Source: Pteria penguin (lineage: Eukaryota > Mollusca > Bivalvia > Pterioida > Pteriidae). From it: a stretch of 64,000 bases of DNA. Made by a program: the position numbers and the translations under genes. This document shows positions 53,401-59,400 of the stretch, in pieces; position 1 is the first letter of the stretch; the number at the start of each line of letters is the position of its first letter. The stretch is taken from contig CM068580.1 of the NCBI GenBank assembly GCA_035048485.1, forward strand, positions 53,484,975 to 53,548,974, given 5' to 3'. The notes beneath the pieces are model-generated. The model was not told the origin of the DNA. It made no database searches and worked only from the letters and a program-made list of their open reading frames with translations.

Positions 53401-56400
53401 ATTTAAATAAAAGATTACATTAACTTTCTAATTAATTACACTTTTAAATTTCATTTATTCAACTTTGGAATTGGCAATTTCTGAAACATAATACACTCTT
53501 GTTAAAGTTTACAACATGCACCAAGAAACAAACTATTTTGTTTTGGAAAGTAGGTTAAAATCCTCTAAAAGATTAAGTCCGTAATATAAATTACCGGAAA
53601 CTTTGTGGAATGTGAGTGTTACTAGTTATTTATATTTTGATTTGGATAACTAGAGACTGATAACCAAACTGTATACTGAACATACTTTCAAAGACCTTAA
53701 GAAGAGTACTTACGAAAATTTGAAACTTCAAACAGTTGAGTCCTTGGTTTATTTTCCCTAAGATTATAAGACCGCCTCTGTGGTTTTTCTTTTTCACTTT
53801 CATCTTCTTCATCTTCTTCATCATCACTACTTGAATCTTCAAAATACAATGGAAACTGTTGTGAACTGTTATATTCAACATTTTTCATTATTTTTTTTAT
53901 TGCTTTTGCTTTACAATTGTACCAGCACTGTCTAATAAGGACAAATCCACACTTCCCCTCATGCATAAAGCTATTACTCTGCTGTTTTAGTATGAGGAAA
54001 TGTATTCTTTGATAACATTCATACATATAAATGTATCATTGAGACTACGGTAAATTCAAATGGTTCAGAGCAGTAAAGGTGTTCTCTCAAAGTAGTTTCC
54101 AAGTGTATGTACTTAATTTCAAAAACAGAAGTTCATATTTTATTTCATCTTAAGAAATAATTTCGTCCACTATTCTTTAATATTGCCTATATACAAAATC
54201 ATCATGTCTATATCTATTCCCATCCAGTGAATGCAGGGCTCGATACTAACTTTTTCAAGCACTAGTCTGACGGACTAACTGATTACAAAATGTATCAGTC
54301 CGCCACAGAATCTATCAGTCCATAGTAAAATTGAGAAAAAAAATCTCATTTTGTGACTACTCTCCGCGCCACTCACTCCGGACACTGGAAAATCTGGATT
54401 TTCAGTTATCCATCTTCAGAATAATTTCAAAAAGGCAAAACCATTCAATAGATCGTGTTTAGTCGTAACTTTTGGTGTATGCTGTATGTTTGTATGAAGA
54501 AGCGTTCATATTTTATAGAAGAAAATGAATTTTAGATAGGGTGATTTCCATGTTAAATTTTGGCATGACGTCGCGAAGTTTCCCATAGACTCAATGTTAA
54601 ACATCGGCGACGTCACGTCAAAATTAACATAGAAAACACCCTATCTAAAATGATTTTTCCCTATAAAATACGAATGTTTCTTCGTAGAAACATATAACAT
54701 ACATCAAAATTTACGACTAAACAAGATCTGTCGATTGATATTAATTTTGTAAAACTATTTTAAAGATAAATAAATGAAAATCCAGATTTTCCATTTCCAG
54801 AGTGAGTGGCGCGGACAGTAGGTTTATTTCAGGGGTTCCACTTGACTAGAAAGATTTTTTCCATAATTTAATATTCCAAAATATTGCAAGGTACATAGGC
54901 CTCCTCATTCATGAATGTTGGACTCCTGATGAAAATTAGGGATCACTAACCCCCAAAATATATTTCCACATCCCGATTTCTATTTCCAAAACACATTAAC
55001 GTTATACTGAAGCACTATCAACATGCTTCAATACTGATCTCTGTATTTCTATCAAGTCTTTCAGTGTCCCAAAACTATGTGGAGCTCCATATGACATTCG
55101 ATCCTATGAGCAGAAACATTTCATAGGACTGAGATTACTTTTAACTGACCAAAAGAAAATAAATGTCAGAACAGACTTGGAGTGTAGTATCAACGGAACC
55201 AACACCACACCGCACAATCCGGTCCTGGGCAAAAGCACACCAATCGAACCTTTAAAAATATTGTCCGCCAGTTCCGAAGGTCCGACGAATTTGGCGGACA
55301 CTAGTCTTTTCGTTAAACAGGGTTATTTCCCTTATACGATGGAAAAACAATTATGACGTCATCAATTTCCTATGAAAACGTCATATGTGGACTATTATAT
55401 TCCCGAGTTTTAAATAAGTTTCCATAGAGTTTGATGATGTCAGAATTGTTTAGGTCAGATATTGTCCCAAATGGGAAGTAATTCTGTGTAACGAAAAGAC
55501 TGAAAAAAAGCATCAACGTCTCGGTACCTTTACTTATCTTGTGCTTTTCTAGGTGAATGATACTAAAAATAGCATTGGGTGTTTCCACAAAGTACAGGTT
55601 CGTTTTGTACGTTCATCAAACTTTATGTTAGTCTGACGGACTGATACAATAAAAAACCTGTTAGTCCATGGCAAATGTTATTAGTCACAGACTTACAGAC
55701 ATTTAATTACAGTTAATTTCGAGCCCTGGAATACAGTTCAAACTTCAATGTTTAGTCCAATACTGCTGATTGAGTGAACAAGGACTTTGAGTGTGCTTAT
55801 AGCCTAGTTATTACAGATACTTATTTTACAAAACATGTAAATTTAGCAAAGTAATATGGCACAAACATGGTAAGACCTCACTTTTCACTGGAATTACCAC
55901 TGAAAACACTGATTTGTACACCATATATATATGAATTTACACAACTTATGTGTTCTCAGTGATACTCAAAGTCAAACTGACCTAAACATAAGAGCCAATG
56001 AATCCATCTAAGCACAGAGCTATACATGAGGGAGATAGTCAGATACTCTTCAGTTTACATGAGGGTTCTCACTAGACTTTCGAAATCATGAGTCCCATGT
56101 CCATGACAGTCCTGGGACTCATCTTCTTTATAAATGTTAAAGAGAATACAAATCTTCATGAGTCCCATACCCACTTTGGTGAGTCCAGGACTCATCTAGG
56201 TGAGTTTATGAGTACACTGTTACAAACGTTATCACAGTAAAGTTGAATACATTTCAAGACTGAACAGAAGCACTGAAAACTGGGCTTCTGATACCCACAG
56301 ATATTAATAGACAACCAGCAATAGTACTGGCTAAATTGACTCAATGGTTTTGATAAATATAAGAAAATATTCATTTGTATTAATCTAGTGCATCATATGC

Positions 56401-59400
56401 ACATTTTGACAACATATGACTACACATCATCGGATGCTCCTGGTGTTTTGATTTAAACATAGAGCAAAAGACCGGGGCGTCCGACGATGGACTCTACAGT
56501 GACATGGATATAAAATGAGCATCTTCAAGGTCAAATTTTGAATTCCTCCTAGATACTGATACTAGTCTAGATAGACAAAGTAGAGTAATATATGTTTAAA
56601 GTAATGCCCTTGCTACCATATTTTTAGATGAACTCGGTGAGAACTCACATTTGAATATGAAACAATGAGATAGGTACATCTTGGGTGCAATATAATACTC
56701 TATTTCTATATCACTTATCAGACACCTCTTTTCAGTCCTGTGAATACTCATTCAGTTTGGTACAGAATCCAGCTTCACCAGACTGAATGTCCCTTTAACA
56801 TTTCGTAGTATTTGCAAACACTGGAGCATTCTGAATCATCAGTGCTCGACATTAACATTTTTCCATACTTGTCCATTCGGACAAGTAGCCATAAAATTTA
56901 CTTTTCCAAATACAAATTTTACTTGTGCAAAAATTTGTCAATACTGAACTTCTATGACTACTGTAATAAATGAAATAAAATTCAAAGAATTTACTCATTG
57001 CTTTAAGTTATTTTATGAACAAATATACAGTACAGAATCAGTGATAAGGTAAGAGGGTATTTACCAATTGAAAAATCAGAAAATAACAGAAAAATAGCAA
57101 CTAAATTGTCCAACAAGTGAACTCTGATCCGGATTTTAAAGTTGCTGACCTCGCTTTGAGAATCAACTTCCTGATCATTATTCTCTCCCTACTTTCAACT
57201 TTAAGTTTTGATAAAAAGAATTACAATTCAGTTTCTTTTTTTTTTTTATTTTGAAACTTCTTTAAGGAAAATCACTAGTCCAATCGGACAAGTACTTAAC
57301 AAGATTCACTTGTCCGTGAAAAATTTTCACTGGTGCCGGACAAGCGGACAACTGTTAATGTCATCGAGCCCTGATCATGGACAAAAAGAAGAATGATAAT
57401 ATTTCTTGATGATGCAACATCAAACAGTGATATATATCAAAACCAGTAATCTATAACATGAATCCCTCCTCCAAATTTATAACATGAATCCCGCCTCCAA
57501 ATTCAAAGTTATGATCATTAGATCTTGACAATATCTCTATCTGATACCTTCTTCACTGTTGTCATCCTCATCACCATCTTCTGATTCTTCCTCTGTGTTT
57601 TCTGTGTCGGATTCGTTTACAGGAACTCCATACATATTCCTTTTCACTTGTTTTCTAACTCTTTTGACTCTGCTATACATATCTTCTTCTTTCTGTTTAT
57701 GAAAAACCAGGCTATTTGCAATTTCAAAACTAAGTGTATTCTAAGAAGCAAAGTACACTAAAAAGATAACATACCTTCCACATGTAAGTACAATTTATGA
57801 AATACTTAAAACCATGTTATATGATAGTAAGGAAAGGAGTTGGAAAATAACATTGTGGTTAATCATTATTCTAAATGGTCACTTGTGATTTTGTGGGTTT
57901 TTTCCTCAACTTACCGACCCGAATTTTATATATTTTAATATTCTGTAAACCAATTAATAATAAAAAAAATGCCTAAAAAAGTAATTTGAAATTGCAGTTA
58001 GAATTTGTGGCAATATTAATTGTGGAAGGGAACTGATTCTGCGGAGAAGTTGAAATTCAAGATTCAACAATGAAAACAATGTCAAGTCTTTTTTATGAAT
58101 AAAGATATTTTACACTTTTTAAAATATGATATACACTAAGAAAACCAAGGAAACAATTCAATTTCTAGCTCAATTTTAAAATGTATTTGTACCAAAAGTC
58201 ACTTCATAAATTGCCCTCTATATGGAATACTGTGTTACAAAGTTTTCCTTTTATGCAGAACTTTGTGTGCCTCTTTCTTAATCCTAGATAAAACACTACT
58301 GAGTTTTCAAATGACATAAGTGGTGCTTGCCATCCATCTCAGAAAAGTGACTCCTAACAGACAGATAGACAGATGTAAGGACAGAGAGGTGCAAGACAAA
58401 GTGTACCCTATATATGTAGCATTGCTTTGACAGGCCTCCTGTATGAGGTAGAATACAGTTGGTTATGAAGATGCAATGTTCAGGCAAATGCACTATATGT
58501 ATATCCAAATATTATTGAATTCTTTTACATCAAATCACTAAATCAAAGAATTGCTGTTGCAAATAACCAAGATTGCTTTGAGTGATGTTTCTGATTACAT
58601 GGTTGTACATATAATTTGCAATTTGAGATAAAGAATTCAATAAAGAAATTATTTTTCAGTAACTACATGTATATTGTACATATGTCTGTTGCATTTTCAA
58701 AACTGACCTTATTCTCCCCCATATAGACGGCCTGCTCTAGGACCAAGATAATTTCAAGAAAACAGAAACAAGGTTGAAATCGCTTATCTCAAGAAGAGTT
58801 GGAAATTTGGTAACAATGTAGACTGATTGTGTATTGAAAGGAAAAGACTGATACGTGATGCATAATTTCCTTGCTTGGTTTTGTTTTCTCAAACTTCCAG
58901 ACAAAAAACAAACAAACAAAAAAAACCACGGGCAATCCCAAAATCAAAACAAAATAGAAAACACTTACTTCGACCTCACATGGCTCTACATCTCTGCTTC
59001 TCTTTCGCTTTCTGGACTGGTCATTCCCGTCATAAGTTTGTTTATCTACATATAAAGCTCTTTCTAAAATTTTGGGATCAAATGTTCCATACATCAGTTT
59101 CTTCTTCCTACTACTTCTACGTACCCCATCATTATTTCTTGTTCCAACATTATTATTCTTATTTTTCATTCTTCTGCTTGATAAATGTATGATGTTACCC
59201 TCCTCATCTGAAATTGCATGTCAGGTTGAATACAAATTTATATTCATGAATTACATGAAGTACACTACCTATTTACCATATTAAGAAATCCAAAAGCAAA
59301 TTAATCATAGATTCTGAAAATAAATCTATAGTTTATCAATCAATACAGAGGTACACCAAATGAACCTTATAAGTGATTAGCATACAGAACTGTCAACATG

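Larger units (their letters stand above)
54234..55728. mobile_element. CAGGGCTCGA element, 5-bp TSD (GAATG/GAATA)
   Basis: CAGGGCTCGATACTAA...TTAATTTCGAGCCCTG; subterminal GTCTGACGGACT motifs at both ends. Contains a fold-back (54357-54823) and a MITE (55315-55495). Confidence 0.8.

Noticed and set aside
58789..59284. Plus-strand ORFs across the ATAD2-like exon
   Set aside because: Shadows of the basic exon at 58969-59207; Phe/Ser-rich text is antisense to Lys/Arg codons.
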